From Neltuma alba (lineage: Eukaryota; Streptophyta; Magnoliopsida; Fabales; Fabaceae), in assembly GCF_004799145.2 (NCBI RefSeq), contig NW_021634768.1, positions 1 through 64,000 of the forward strand: 64,000 nt of DNA, in the 5' to 3' direction. A program made the translations under genes and the position numbers. A model generated the notes under the pieces. The model did no database searches and had not been told where the DNA came from. It worked only from the letters and a program-made list of their open reading frames with translations. Below, in pieces: positions 24,820 to 36,959 of the stretch (positions are counted from its first letter, which is position 1; every line of letters begins with the position of its first letter).

Positions 24820-26660
24820 CAACATGATCAATGGTTTGTCCAAAAGGCAAAAATGTTAATAAGCTAGAAAGTTTCAAGACGTAACTCTCTTTTGTTGTCG
24901 TCTATAAATAATAACTGTAAAATTACGTGAGATATCATTCAATTTGCATTTTTTTGGGGGGCCACATGTGATCCAGCATATGTAAAATATCGCAATCTTT
25001 TATCTTGCTTTTGTTGACTTTTGATTTATTTTTCGTTCAAGTTGCTTTTGTGCGATCAAAGGGTTGATGAAAGCTAACTTTAGGTTTCATTAATTTCATA
25101 ATCAAACAAGACGTGCGAACATTGAAGTTTCTGGTCAAATAATGACATGCTTTTCGTATCCAAAACAATAACTGAGATTTTGATATGTCTATGCTTTCTT
25201 TTGTGTGGGTGTGTGCAGGTAGAGGCTCTTCAGGTCATTTTGAATTTAATATTATAGCAAGTATGTCTCTGGAGATTTAGGTTTGTGTTTTCTTTCTTAA
25301 AAAGATGAAACTGTTTATCATCTTAATCAAAAATTTATTCCCGATATATTTGTGTTTTCTTATTCATTATAAGATGACGGGGAAAAACATGTTTAAATAC
25401 CTTTACAAGATTCAAAATGGAGGGCCTTCATTTTAAAATCTAGATTATTGAAAAGGTTCGATTCCTCTGAATTTTGTTATAATTGGACGAAAAATATCTC
25501 AAACTATTGTTGTAAAAATATCCTTATTTTCTTACCTTGAAAAAATAAATTAAAAATAAGAATATTTGTATAATAAAAATTTATTTTATTAGGCTTCATA
25601 TGCCTTATAATAATACTTAACAATCTTTTAAAAAATCATTGCATATAATATCAATTGGGTTGAGGGGATCGCTATTTGACTTTTGTTTATGAAACAAATT
25701 TAGTTAGTAAATGATGTTTCTGAGATCTAAATTACAACTTAAAATTTATAATATATAGCATAATTTTTTGGTCCAGAGTATGAATTTGCTCAAGTTATAC
25801 AACAATTAAGACAGCTATAGCATTAAAAAAATTCAAAAATCTTCTTAAAATCATAGTGAAAGTCATATGATCATCAAATTTTAAAATGTTTAATATATAG
25901 AAATCCTAATCCATTCATAACAGTACTAACATGATTCTCATGTGTCGTACATATTTAAAAATAAATCACATTATTTATAATTTATATAAATAGCAGAATT
26001 GCGAGTAGTAATCATATTTTATATTGATGATTTCAGTATGATAAATTTTAATGATTTCAGTGTTATGGTCTTTCAAGATAATTTTCTTTTTTAGTGAGGG
26101 CACAATCATTGACAAAGCAAAATATAGAAAATTATTAATTTTTAAATTATAAAACTAATAACAACTTGAGAGTCAACCCAAGTTTAGCAGTCAAAACCCA
26201 ATTTGTTCGGCTGACCAATCATTAAAAAAACTGAAAAATAATTTTCTTTAAAAAAAAAAAAAACTATTTGTGCACGGATTTCCCTTCCTTTCCCGAGGAG
26301 CCTGCGACTTGGTCTTAGAAAAGCTAATTATGTTCACAGTTTTTTATGATTGACCAAACTTGGAAGGATATTAATTTTTAATTTTCAAATCTGGCTAATT
26401 ATATTCATAAATTGATTACATGAACTAAATGACAATTGGTCGCTAGAGCTCCGGCGATTATCACCGTCGAAGTTTCGGTGACTGGTCTGCTAGTAAAGGC
26501 TTTGATATTTTAAAAACAATAAATAAAATGAAGGGTAATATGGTCATTTCAGCAAATTTATAAATGTCAAATTAATTTCTTGAGACTAAATTAGGATTTT
26601 TCAAATTCAACAGATATTTTTGACATTGTGAAGTTAATTTGTCATTTTTCTGTTATTTTC
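24820..26660. other. AT-rich intergenic DNA without recognised features
   Basis: About 1.8 kb with no reading frame or repeat that I can name. A splice-like stretch near 25219 (tgtgtgcag|gtagagg) has no coding exon behind it. Confidence 0.4.
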
Positions 26661-26667
26661 CCTAACC

Positions 26668-27424
26668 ATTTGTTTGGATGGAAAGAAAAGTTGAGAGAAA
26701 AGAAAATGAGAGGAGAGAAAATGTAGAGAAAAGAAAATTAGAGAGAAAATATTATCACCTTTCATGTTTGAATGGACAAGAAAAAACAGAAAGGAAAGAA
26801 AATGAGTAAACATATGAATGACTAAAATGCCCTTCTGTTATAGCAAAATATATCTTGATTAAAATCAAATTAAATATCATAATGAAAAACCATATTTATA
26901 TTAACATAATCATATAATTTAAAACCAAATTATTTGATAAAGATATATTATCATGTTATTATATTTTAATTTCAAATAATTTTGTAAAAAAAGAAAAAAA
27001 ATAATATTTTGTGTAATGTAATGCTAAAAAAACCAAAACAACAACTCTACTTGTTTTTCCTTTCAGTTCATTTTAGAATGGTTTTTGCAATTTTAGTTAT
27101 TTTATTTTTCAATAAAGCAAACACAGAAAAAAGACTTGATAATAATAAACAAAGTGAAAAAAATAAAAAAAAAATGTATTATTTTGCTAAAAAAACATAT
27201 GTAAGGGTAGAGAAGAAAAATACATTTTCTTCTCATTTTCTCTCCATATATGGAGAGAAAAATTAAGAGGAAAATGAGATATGGGACCCATTTTAATTTT
27301 TTTTCCCAACTTTTCTTTCCTCTCATTTTTCTCCCCTCATCCAAATAGGAGAAAAACCACTTCTCCCTAGATTTTCTTTCTTGATTTTCCTTTGCATCTC
27401 ATTTTCTCTTCATCTAAACATAGC
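26668..27424. mobile_element. Foldback repeat with GTTTGGATG ends
   Basis: The left part is rich in gaaaagagagaaaatgag and the right part in its complement (cattttctctcc), ending in catctaaac, complementary to the left gtttggatg. A self-complementary ctccatatatggag sits near 27242. A non-autonomous foldback element is likely; exact ends are uncertain. Lys/Phe-rich frames inside it follow from base composition. Confidence 0.5.
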
Positions 27425-28703
27425 ATAAAATCAACCATTGAAGAGGACAAAGGAATTTCGCGTACCCTCTCATTTTTATGTCATTTTCCCCTTATTTTTA
27501 CATAATTTTATTTTTTTAAAATGCCAAGTAGCAAAAGGATGTTGTTATTTTGTTTTAAAAAAAATATATGCGTGTTTAATAATAAATTAATAATAATAAT
27601 AATTTAGAGTCCGGCAACAAAAATATTTAGTGGTTACAATATTAATTTAATTAAAATATAATGACGATCATTTATTACTTTTGAAGCAATCGTCGAATAT
27701 TTAAATGTCCCACAATATACACACACAATCATCATCATAAATATCAATAATATGTCAATTTATTGATAGTTTTCAATTGCCCCTTTTAAAACATATATCT
27801 TTTATTAAAATTTGTAGAAAGTCGTAAAATTAATAAGCCAGGAACGATGCCAATTTTGTAAAACAAATGGGATCTGCAGTTATAAATGTATTTGCTGTTT
27901 TTTTAGTTAAAGTATAAATTTGTCCTAAAAATTTAAAATCGTAACTATATTAGTCCGTTGATTTTAACATGATTTTAAAATTAATGATATGGGACAGTAT
28001 GGTCACGGCTATGATTTTAAACTTATAAATTAAAATTTTTCTTAAAATAATTTTTGGATACCAAGCGCTCCTTAGTGAAAAATTTTATGACAAATTTTAT
28101 TTTTGTTTTTTTGTGCCAGCATATATATATATATATTTGTTGTTTTTTTTTTTTTTGCCATCAAACATATATATTTGTTGTTGCTTTCATTATTAAAACA
28201 AGTATTTGGTCAAACCATTGAACATTTGACAGTTATCTCCAAAAAATGAATTTATAAAAGCAACTATAAAAGAGCTGCGACTGGGCTGAATAGAGACTAA
28301 TTATTTCCCTTTCAAACTTAACGCAATTTTGCAAGTATCAATCTTTTGGATAGCTTTGTTTTTCTTAATAATAATAAAAAAGAGAAGCTTTCTTACTTTT
28401 CAGCCACAAGAAGAATGCTGCAATTTGTAACTACCAACCAATTTCTTCCTCTCAAGTTGTTGAACAGCTTTTTTTGTTTTTTTCCTGATACACACGTTAT
28501 TGAACAGCTTATTGGAGTGATTAATTGAATAATTATAATTTTCATCCCTTTTTTTTCTTTAGATTTTTTTATGCCACGCATGTCAAACTCTTCATATTAA
28601 CTATGCCTAAGGTCTAAGAATTGTCTACTTCACCAAAATAGTTTAATGGATAAAATTTTTCAATTTCATCTTTATTTAAAAAGTATCACTCTCATATTTT
28701 TTT
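27425..28703. other. AT-rich intergenic DNA
   Basis: Low-complexity A/T tracts and short (TA)n runs near 28120-28140 and 28165. No gene or full repeat recognised. Confidence 0.4.
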
Positions 28704-28936
28704 GGGCTAATATAATTTTTTGTCCGTTAGATTTGTTTTTGTTTTTATTTTAGTCTCTCAAATTTCAAATTATAGGTTTTGATCTTAGAAACAAAATGGT
28801 TCATGCTTTTATTGAATTACATGGATCAATGTTATAAATGAAAAGAAATTTGAAAGACTAAAACCTATGATTTAAAATTTGAGAAACTAAAATCAAAATA
28901 AAACCAAACTAGAATAGTCAAAAATTATATTAACCC
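28704..28936. mobile_element. 233 bp foldback MITE
   Basis: Left end GGGCTAATATAATTTTT pairs with right end AAAAATTATATTAACCC. The interior is also complementary (tagtctctcaaatttcaaa against tttgaaagactaaaacc). Flanks are T-rich on both sides, so the target duplication cannot be sized. Confidence 0.65.
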
Positions 28937-29018
28937 TTTTTTTTTCTTATTTCTCTCTTTCTAATAAAAATTAAATAGTAATAAAATTAGAAAACAATAA
29001 TTTATGGCAAGGACGGTA

Positions 29019-29348
29019 CTCCCTCCGTTCCTTATTATAAGAGATGAATAACCGAATTACGTTGATAAAAAAAACAGTTAAAATTAGTTAAGAACAATTA
29101 ATGTGTAAAAAGTATAATTTTTTTTCCAAAAATGCCCTCATTAATAAGGAGAGAGAGCATGAGAGAGAACAATAGTAAATTCTTAAAAGAAAGAGAAGTG
29201 GGAAGGAGAGAGAGTGTGAGTTGGAGACAATAAATATGGGTAAAATAGGAAATCAACATAAAAAAGTAGAGACAACTTTTAAATGTCTCTTATATTTAGA
29301 AACATGGTATAAGCATCAAATGTCTCTTATAATAAGGAGCGGAGGGAG
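29019..29348. mobile_element. Stowaway-type MITE, 330 bp
   Basis: The ends CTCCCTCCGTTCCTTATTAT and the complementary ATAATAAGGAGCGGAGGGAG are flanked by TA (29017-29018, 29349-29350). This is the classic Stowaway end and a different subfamily from the CTACCTCCGGTCC elements. Confidence 0.85.
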
Positions 29349-29799
29349 TACTTTCAAACAATTACATCTTACACGTGTTCTATGGCCATGCCCACCTGGT
29401 TTATAACCAGCCGAAAATGCAAGTGAGTAGTTTTAATTTTAAAAAAGACAGAAGAAATAAAAAAAAAAAAAGGGGAGCGAAATGATTAACTAGCAATTAT
29501 TACCGGGTCAGTCAACCAATGCGTTTGTCTTCCCTACCCTTCTTCCATTCAGTGTTTGATATAAATTTAGAACTTTTATTGTTCACCAAACAAAAAAAAG
29601 AATTTTTTATTTAAATGTTGACATATTTTTAATAAGTTCTATGAATGTCGGCTGCCAAGTCATTTTCTGAGCCCGTGGACCGCCATGTTCAACGGCTTGC
29701 CCAGAACCGAAAACAAAAGCTCTGAATTTTTTTTTATTTGGGCAAATGGTCTGAAGTTTATTAAACTAAAGTGTTTTAAATTATAATTAAATAAATCGA

Positions 29800-29945
29800 C
29801 CAACAAGAGTTCAGTCTAGCAGATGACGAATCAAGATTTGAGTCTCCACTGAGATAAGTGCTCACATTTAATGCCCAATAGTGTCTCAAATAGGATTGTC
29901 TCTAATAGGAGGATACTTATGATTTAATAAAAAAATTATTAAATA
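29800..29945. repeat. SINE-like dispersed repeat
   Basis: A B-box-like gatttgagtctcc near 29834 precedes a tail 'ataggattgtctctaat...atgattt' followed by an A run. The same tail (ataggattatctacaat...catgact, then A8) recurs at 58697-58745, so this is a dispersed family. Limits are approximate. Confidence 0.4.
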
Positions 29946-30020
29946 AAATATTAATATATATTCCCGGCATGACAAAAAGTATATAATACTATAAAATTGA
30001 GATGATATGGATCTAGTCCA

Positions 30021-30278
30021 TCCATCCGTTTCGATTTATGAAACATTTTCTTTATAGTTGTTTCATTTCTAATAAAAACTGTATTTTGAAGAAAATAATA
30101 ATTTATCAATAACCTTATTCTAGGAAATAAAAATACCTTTCGTTAATGAGAGCTGGCATTAAAATGAAGGTGCTCTTGAAAGTTTGAACTTAAAAAAAAA
30201 AAGTCTTTTAATTGTATTTATTAAGACTTATTGGTATGTGCAATTTATTCTAAAAATCTTATAAATTAAACTGAATGG
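30021..30278. mobile_element. Stowaway-type MITE, diverged
   Basis: Ends are ccatccgtttcgatttatga and the roughly complementary tcttataaattaaactgaatgg, next to ta on the right. The interior includes 'ctaataaaaactg'. Boundaries are approximate. Confidence 0.5.
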
Positions 30279-30601
30279 AGTATCACATTACTAATATATA
30301 ATGAATACCCCTGTTAATTTTTTTATTTTAAAAAAATCTCCACAATTATAAATAAATATAAAATAGTATCTTTATATTAAAAATTTAACTATATAATCTA
30401 CAAGCATGATAAAAACCTTTTCTCTTTTTTGAGGAATATATATTGATAATATATAATATTATACAGGACTTGCAAATGATCCGTTGTGTGGAGTCCAAAA
30501 ATAAATCACACTGTTACTTATTTATGAATAATATTGTTTTTTTTTTTGGACTCATATGAATAATATTGTTAATCTGTTGTAAATTTTATGATATAGTAGT
30601 A

Positions 30602-30862
30602 CTACCTCCGGTCCTAATTATAAGACCCAGTTGACTTATTTGAGGAGATTAAGGAAATAAGTTAAGTTAGTTATTTGTAATAAATAAGTGTTGTCATTCC
30701 TAAAATATCCTTGCTAATTAAGTATATTGGCTAGAATTATTATTATTAGAAGGATTATCTTGGAAAAAAATGTATAAATATGAGAGACAAAATGGATTGA
30801 GGTCTTATAATTAAAGTCAAATAAAAAGTCAAATAGGATCTTATAATAAGAATCGGAGGTAG
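30602..30862. mobile_element. Mariner/Stowaway-type MITE, 261 bp
   Basis: Starts CTACCTCCGGTCC after TA (30600-30601) and ends cggaggtag before TA (30863-30864). Same length and subfamily as the copies at 23988, 24557 and 31194. Confidence 0.87.
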
Positions 30863-31193
30863 TATTAATTAATGTGCACTTGGGCGGCTTCCCAGTGTGA
30901 CTCGCTTGTCAGTGTATCGGAACATAGCTGAACGCAGAAGAGAACAAAAAACTGAACTCTGAAGTGAATTCCTGGGAGCTTTGACCAAATCCCAAAATTC
31001 AAACAATACCAAATGTATATGTATCATCATCTTCCTCATATGTTTCAAATTTTTAAGAACACCTCTTGGTCAAAAAAAAAAATTTTTAAGAACACCTTAC
31101 TAATTTTAAAAGATTAATAGAATTAAATAAATTACTTAATTAACGTATATTACATGATCTCTTTAAAATACTTAAGTAAATTGTTAAATTATA

Positions 31194-31454
31194 CTACCTC
31201 CGATCCTTAATGTAAGATCTTGTTTGATTTTTATTTTGATCCTAAATATAAGACCCCAATCCACTTTGTGTCTCATATTTACTCAATTTTTTCCAAGATA
31301 GTCCTTCTAATAATTATAGTTTTAGTCAATACACTTGATTAGCAAAGATATTTTAGGAAAAACAATACCTATTTAGGACAAATAACTAACTCAACTTACT
31401 TTTTTAATCTTCTCAAATTAGTCAACTGGCTCTTATAATTAGGACCGGAGGTAG
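31194..31454. mobile_element. Mariner/Stowaway-type MITE, 261 bp
   Basis: Starts CTACCTCCGATCC after TA (31192-31193) and ends GACCGGAGGTAG before TA (31455-31456). The body closely matches the copy at 23988 in the same orientation. Confidence 0.88.
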
Positions 31455-32267
31455 TATATCTCTTTGTTACAAATCAAGCAGATTAGTTTTGAGAAAAATA
31501 ATAAATATAATACTTTGAATAATTTGTTTAGCTTTCTTATCTCTCCAAGTTAGTTTGGTATATCTTATATTAAGGACAGAAAATAACGTATAGTTACATG
31601 TCATTAGGGTACGAAACATTTAAAAATAAAGAAGTGATAGAGTAAATCGTACTATTGTGTTTGGCTTTTTTTTTTGGGGGGGGGGGGGGAGGGATAAGGA
31701 ATTAAGAAGGATTCTAAGGGCAACGTAGCAGCGAGTAGCAAACATAGAGACAGAGGATGGTTAAGCAACATATTTATGATAGTTTGCTATTGTAGGCTTT
31801 GTTTGTTGTAATTTGCTTTGGTATCCCTAACTTAAACTGATGTACTGTTGCTCATGGTGGACCATTATTTTGTGGGTTTTATCGTTGTAGCCATTATTTT
31901 GTACTCTCTCTCCCTCACACACACACACACACGGTTATTTAAGATTGAACGGAGTGTAATTTAAATAAAGCATCTTTTTCAGATTGTGATAATTTTAATC
32001 CTTCCCACTCCTAAAGCATTGTGCGGATAAATATTTTAAAAAATTAAAAAAAGTATGAATTTTGAGATAACTTTAGTATTCCACAAGTTATGAATAATGA
32101 AAAAGAAAAAAAAATTATAATAAGGCTCCAAAAAAAATCATTACAAAATAAATTTTAAAAATTGTTATTTTTTTATTCTAAAACTTATTATTATAAACAG
32201 TTTAAATTGTTCTCGTGATTTTTTTTTTTACGATTATAATTCTTTCAGGAAGGAAAACAAAGACTTA

Positions 32268-32391
32268 GGAGATGTTTGGATGGAAATCAAATCATAATTT
32301 TAGAAGTAATTTTACGGTCTACGAGATAAATATATAGAAGAGTTTATTTCGATTTGCGAAAAAATATTTCTCTGTTTATCCAAACACCTCT
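32268..32391. mobile_element. PIF/Harbinger (Tourist-like) MITE, 124 bp, TTA target site
   Basis: Ends GGAGATGTTTGGATGG and the complement of AGAGGTGTTTGGAT. Left flank tta, right flank ttg; copy B has the unoccupied site gactta|atcaac at about 37346, proving insertion and the 3 bp target. The interior matches the element at 46868 in reverse. Confidence 0.8.
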
Positions 32392-32927
32392 TTGATCAAC
32401 TGACTGATACATCACCAAGTGGCGAAGCTCCCAAAGAATAGTCAGTACCGGTGAAAGTAAAAGTAATCATCACAAAACCGTATCTTTGCCCAGCTTCCCC
32501 AGGCGCTCTAATAACTATGGACGTAAGACTCACACTGTTCTATTTTCCAAAAAAAAAAAAAATTGAGTTCTTATCTTGTTTAATTTATCTTATTCACCAT
32601 GAATTTCATCACATCAGATTTTATTTTATTCTTTAATTAATTGATTTGAGATTTTTCTCCTTACAGCTCATGCCATTATACTACGCTTTAATGAGAAAAA
32701 TTCAAACTCATACCTTCACGTTTTAAAATTTTTTTAAGAAAGATGTTTGGTGTTACTTGAGTTATAAAGCCCCACTAGTTAATTTGAGATGGGCCCACGA
32801 AAAATAAAAATGGTTGCGTGTTTTTTCCCTCCTAAGCCCGTAATTATTTTGTGACGATAAAGCATATTTCTAACATAGTAAATAGAGACCGCCGGACAGG
32901 TTTGATTGGCTGAGATAAATATGATTA

Positions 32928-33232
32928 GTGAGTTCTTTGTATAAGATCATATTAATTAAATTACACAGTTTAGAAAACAGTTAAAATTATTTAAAAATAA
33001 TAAATCTATAAAATTTCAATTTTTTTTTTCAAGTATATCATTATTTAATGAAGAAACAAATAAGAGAGAAAAAGAAATATGGTTATAATATGAGGGATAA
33101 AAAAGAATAAAAATTAATTAGGGATAAAATTAGTAAAAGAGCTTTTAATGTTTAGACAATCCTTAGTAGAATCTTATGAAAATGATCAAACAAATTCGAA
33201 TTTTGGAATTTTATAAATAAGACTGGAGGGAG
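32928..33232. mobile_element. Stowaway-type MITE, diverged
   Basis: Right end gactggagggag then TA (33233-33234). The left part (ttctttgtataagatcat) and interior (aacagttaaaattattt) resemble the element at 29019. The left end is worn, so that limit is approximate. Confidence 0.6.
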
Positions 33233-34631
33233 TAATGTTGGGGAAAGGAATCAATATCCGTGTTTAATTCGTCTGAGTCTAAAAAAAATGTAAATAATTG
33301 ATTTTAATTTCCTTAATTTGTAAATGCAGATTAGATCGTTTATTATAATACTATATTTCAAATGAAAAAAATATTAAAATAAAAACTGAATAAACTTCTA
33401 AATGTCAATAAGTAATTTAAATCATTTAAATCAAATGTGTGTTGTTCATATTCATAAATTAAGATGTACAAAAAGTCCACCCCATAATTTTGGCCCCGTA
33501 TAGAAATCCTTTTTTTTTCTTTTCACCAGCATAACTCATTTTCTATAAAACAGAGGGGAATCCTGTCACAAAATAAAAAAAGAATAAAAATTATAAAAGA
33601 TAAACAATCCTATCAGAAAAATGTTCCTTTTAGTAGTCACCTAAATTGAGAAACAAACATAAACAACTTTATTTGTGAATTATATTTTAATGACTCACAT
33701 TTATATTAGAATTACAAGATTTCATATTGAAATTTGATGATTGATGATTGATGATTGATTGATAATTGATATGAGTATAAAAGATATTTTTAGGAGAGTT
33801 ATCTTAATATCTTTGTCTCTCTCTCTCTCTTTTTTAAACCATGTCTTAATATCTTCGTCTAGAGCTTGGCTGAACTCAAATATAATTACTTAAAATTAAA
33901 AATATGACTTCAAATACCAATGTTTAGTAAAAATAACATATATAAACAAAAGAGATAGACAGCAAGGCTAGGAAGTTTCTATTGGAAGTATCGGAATCTT
34001 AAGCAGGATAAAAGATTTTATTTTTCCAACGTAATGTAATTATATAAAGAAAAATGGCTTTTAAGTTTTAACCGTACTCTTGATCCATATTATAAGAAGC
34101 CTTCCAAAATATACCTTGATCCATTTTACAAGACATTTTGATAGTTTTTTTTTTGGGACTGAAACATTTTGATAGTTTCAATAAACACTAAATATTTTGT
34201 CATATATACAATATTTAATAAAAAGGGTGATATGATCGTAAAATTTATTGTGATTAATTAAAGTTATTTTTAAAAATAATTTAAATTTTATGACAAATTC
34301 ATGTTTTTAACTATATTTTTTTGGCAGATTTATAACTTTTTACGTCATGGATTAACAATAAAGCTATTCGGGTAAATGAGAAAGAAGTGGGGTGAAATCA
34401 AATTCGTGTTTCAAAAATGATTCTTTGGTAGTCCTTCCTAATCATTTCATCAATCATAAAGTGGCATTTACTCATTGGGGTAAGTGCGGGAATTTCTTTT
34501 TTCTTCTGTTTTTTTTTTCTTGGGTTCAAAATAATGATAAAACTGCTTAGGTAATTGAAAAAGAAGTGTTTGAAAAATGACCAACCTGTAGTGTTCAGCT
34601 ATGGAATACTACTATTACACAAAGCGAGATG

Positions 34632-34633
<2 letters not shown>

Positions 34634-34662
<29 letters not shown>

Positions 34663-34672
34663 TATTATTATT
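34634..34672. repeat. (ATT)n microsatellite
   Basis: About 13 ATT/TTA units with one interruption; a shorter version sits at the matching place in copy B (38281-38305). Confidence 0.85.
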
Positions 34673-34777
34673 TTATAGTAAATGGCAATGGCATAATCAC
34701 ATTGATCCATTAAAAAAGTTAAGGTGAATTCTGAGCTCAGCAATCACCAAATATAACGTAAAATATCAAATATAATA

Positions 34778-35318
34778 TTACCTTCTGTACTTAATATAAG
34801 AACTGATTTAATATTTTTGTTTTAAATATAAGACTGTAATATATTTTGTTTCTTACATTTATCTATTTTTTTCCAAAATAATTATTATAGTAATTACATA
34901 TGTTAAAAATTCAATCGAATGATAATCCTAATTAATACACATGATTAATAAGGATATTTTAAAAAAAATAATACTCCTTCGATCTTTAATATATGACCCA
35001 ATTGTTGAGTTAGTTTTGGTCCTGAATATAAGACCCATTTTTCATATTTATCAATTTTCTCTAAATTATCCCTATAGATATTCTCTCAACTATAATCAAG
35101 TAAAAGAGGGATATGGGATATTAAGAAAAATGATTATGGTGTTTTAGGAAAAATGTGGTACTTTTTTTATAATTAACTAACTTACCTAACTTCCTTAATC
35201 TAATCAAATTAGTTAAATGGGTTTTATATTAAGGACCGGAGGAGTACTTATTTATTATAAACAACTAACTTAACAAACTTTCTTATTAATTAACCTTTAT
35301 ATTAATCACGAAAAGTAG
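34778..35318. mobile_element. Old mariner-type MITE interrupted by a younger one
   Basis: The outer element (ccttctgtacttaatataag at the left, aatcac...gtag at the right) is split by the intact element at 34974-35244. In copy B the same outer element is uninterrupted (38577-38855). Confidence 0.7.
34974..35244. mobile_element. Mariner-type MITE, 271 bp, nested insertion
   Basis: Ends CTCCTTCGATC / GACCGGAGGAG with TA on both sides (34972-34973, 35245-35246). Copy B reads aataaTActtatttatt at about 38763, the exact empty site with a single TA. Confidence 0.9.
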
Positions 35319-35594
35319 CATATAAAGTGGCAAATAGTTGATGAATAAGATAGAATGCTGTTTTGTCTTCAACTGAACACAATTATTTTATATTTCCCTC
35401 CCTCTGCTATTGAAAAAGAAAGGAATTAGGAAGTGAAAGGAGACGGAAGTAAACAGTAAAAACTGAAGGGTGGATCCAATAAAGTGGCTTTCACGCATAA
35501 GAATGAAATTAGAGTCAAATAGTTTGCTTGGTAAACGTAATCTCCTCTGAAAATCTCTACATATTTGACTTTTTTTCACAATTAAAAATAAATA

Positions 35595-35851
35595 CTCCTC
35601 CGGTCCTTATTATAAGACCCAATTTGACTTTTTATTTGGTCCTAATTATAAGACCCAATCCATTTTGTCTCTTATATTTATACATTTTTTTCCAAGATAA
35701 TCCTTCTAATAATGATAGTTTTAGCAATATACTTAATTAGCAAGGATATTTTAGGAATGACAACACTTATTTATTATAAATAACCAACTTAACTTACTTT
35801 CTTAATCTCCTCAAATAAGTCAATTGGGTCTTATAATTAGGACCGGAGGAG
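35595..35851. mobile_element. Mariner-type MITE, 257 bp, with an empty site in copy B
   Basis: Ends CTCCTCCGGTCC / GGACCGGAGGAG, TA at 35593-35594 and 35852-35853. Copy B at about 39132 reads aaataaaTAtttagtt, an unoccupied site. The interior matches the copies at 40891 and 42679. Confidence 0.92.
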
Positions 35852-36497
35852 TATTTAGTTAAATGGGAAAATTCATATATTTCGCCTTAAAAGGTAGGCC
35901 ACCGCTATCAATGACTTCATCAGGAACACTTCTATAATTTTTTTGGGTCAATAAATATCTCTTTATTTAACTTTCGTCTTTAAAGAATTAGTCAAAAAAA
36001 GCGTGAAAAAGTTTATTCAATTCACTTATCCAGCCCCCGTGGGAATTATAAGTACTAACCCCACTTAAGAATCACGTTTTTAGGCAGAAAAAAGCATCAA
36101 ATTATGATTTATTACTGAAGTTTGGATAATATAACATTTTTTTATGGTTGTTGCGGGAAACGATAAACTAAGATTAAAAGATACGTCATTTTTTTCCAAA
36201 AAAAAAAAAACTATGTGAAATGACATTTTTTAATGGGAAAATGGTAAATAAAAACCCCAATATGTGAAATTGTTAAATGGGTTTCTCAATATAAAAAATG
36301 GCTTCAGGACACTCGTTCCTATATTGCAAATATGAAATGATAGTGATATGTCCAGAATGCTTTTTTTTTTTTATCTTTCTTTCTCTCCAGATCTCCTTCC
36401 CTTTTCTTCTTCTTTTCCTCTCTCTCTTCGTCCTTCTCTTTCCTCTGGTGCTGTCATAATTATCGAACATATCACATGTGCTCTAAGCTTATAATTA

Positions 36498-36733
36498 GAA
36501 GAAGTAGGATAATTGTATTTCAATGGCTAAATCGATTAAGGTGTGGGATGTGAAGAACAAACAAACTCCAATTACAATGCTAAATAGGCATGGCTATGTG
36601 GTAAGCTGAATAAAGTTCTCGCCATATATGTGGAATTTGTTGATTTCTTGTTCGTATGATATGACAGTTTGCATGTGGGATTTGATGGTTAATGATGCAC
36701 TTGTGAGTAGATATAATCATCATAGTGCATTTG
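36498..36733 (+). pseudogene. PEX7: PEX7 (PTS2 receptor) WD40 fragment
   Basis: Reading from 36523 gives MAKSIKVWDVKNKQTP, then, past an in-frame TGA at 36607-36609, IKFSP and ISCSYDMTVCMWDLMVNDAL, then YNHHSAFA. This matches a middle WD40 repeat of PEX7, the peroxisomal import receptor for PTS2 cargo (family: KSVKVWDVR, then SYDMTVCMWDYMVEDALV). About 70 codons of a roughly 320-codon gene remain. Upstream, DNCIS fits YDDCI with about four codons missing. It lies between the two duplicated blocks and abuts a truncated MITE (36745-36946). Non-functional. Confidence 0.8.
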
Positions 36734-36744
36734 CCGATAGTATT

Positions 36745-36946
36745 GATTATAAAAAATATAACATATTTTTTTCCTAAAATACCATAGCCATTTTTCTTAA
36801 TATCCTCTCTTCATGTTCTGCTTGATTATAGTTAAGGGAATATTAATAGAAACAATTTAGAAAAAATTGATAAATATGATAAATAAGTATTATATTTAGG
36901 ACAAAAACTAACTGAATAATTACGTCATATATTAAGGACCAGAGGA
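36745..36946. mobile_element. Mariner-type MITE, left end missing
   Basis: Only the right part remains: ttcctaaaatacc through aaggaccagaggag, then TA at 36947-36948. Its end lies about 12 bp before segmental copy B begins. Confidence 0.65.
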
Positions 36947-36959
36947 GTATCATTGTCTC

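Larger units (their letters stand above)
31891..36233. repeat. Segmental duplication, copy A (about 4.3 kb)
   Basis: Shares long collinear blocks with 36960-39474. Examples: the block starting accaagtggcgaagctccca (32413 and 37368), 'ctacgctttaat' (32681 and 37622), an (ATT)n tract (34634 and 38281), 'gggtggatccaataaagtgg' (35468 and 39007) and the final ctatgtga...tgacattttttaat. Copy A carries three insertions missing from copy B (MITEs at 32268, 34974 and 35595), and about 1.28 kb (32785-34060) that copy B lacks. Confidence 0.88.

Noticed and set aside
27009..27344. Lysine- and phenylalanine-rich frames on both strands
   Set aside because: They follow from A/T-rich inverted repeat sequence; no start context, splice sites or domain.
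28704..28936. Candidate microRNA hairpin
   Set aside because: Pairing extends over the whole repeat with T-rich flanks, as expected for a MITE; no known mature miRNA sequence was recognised.
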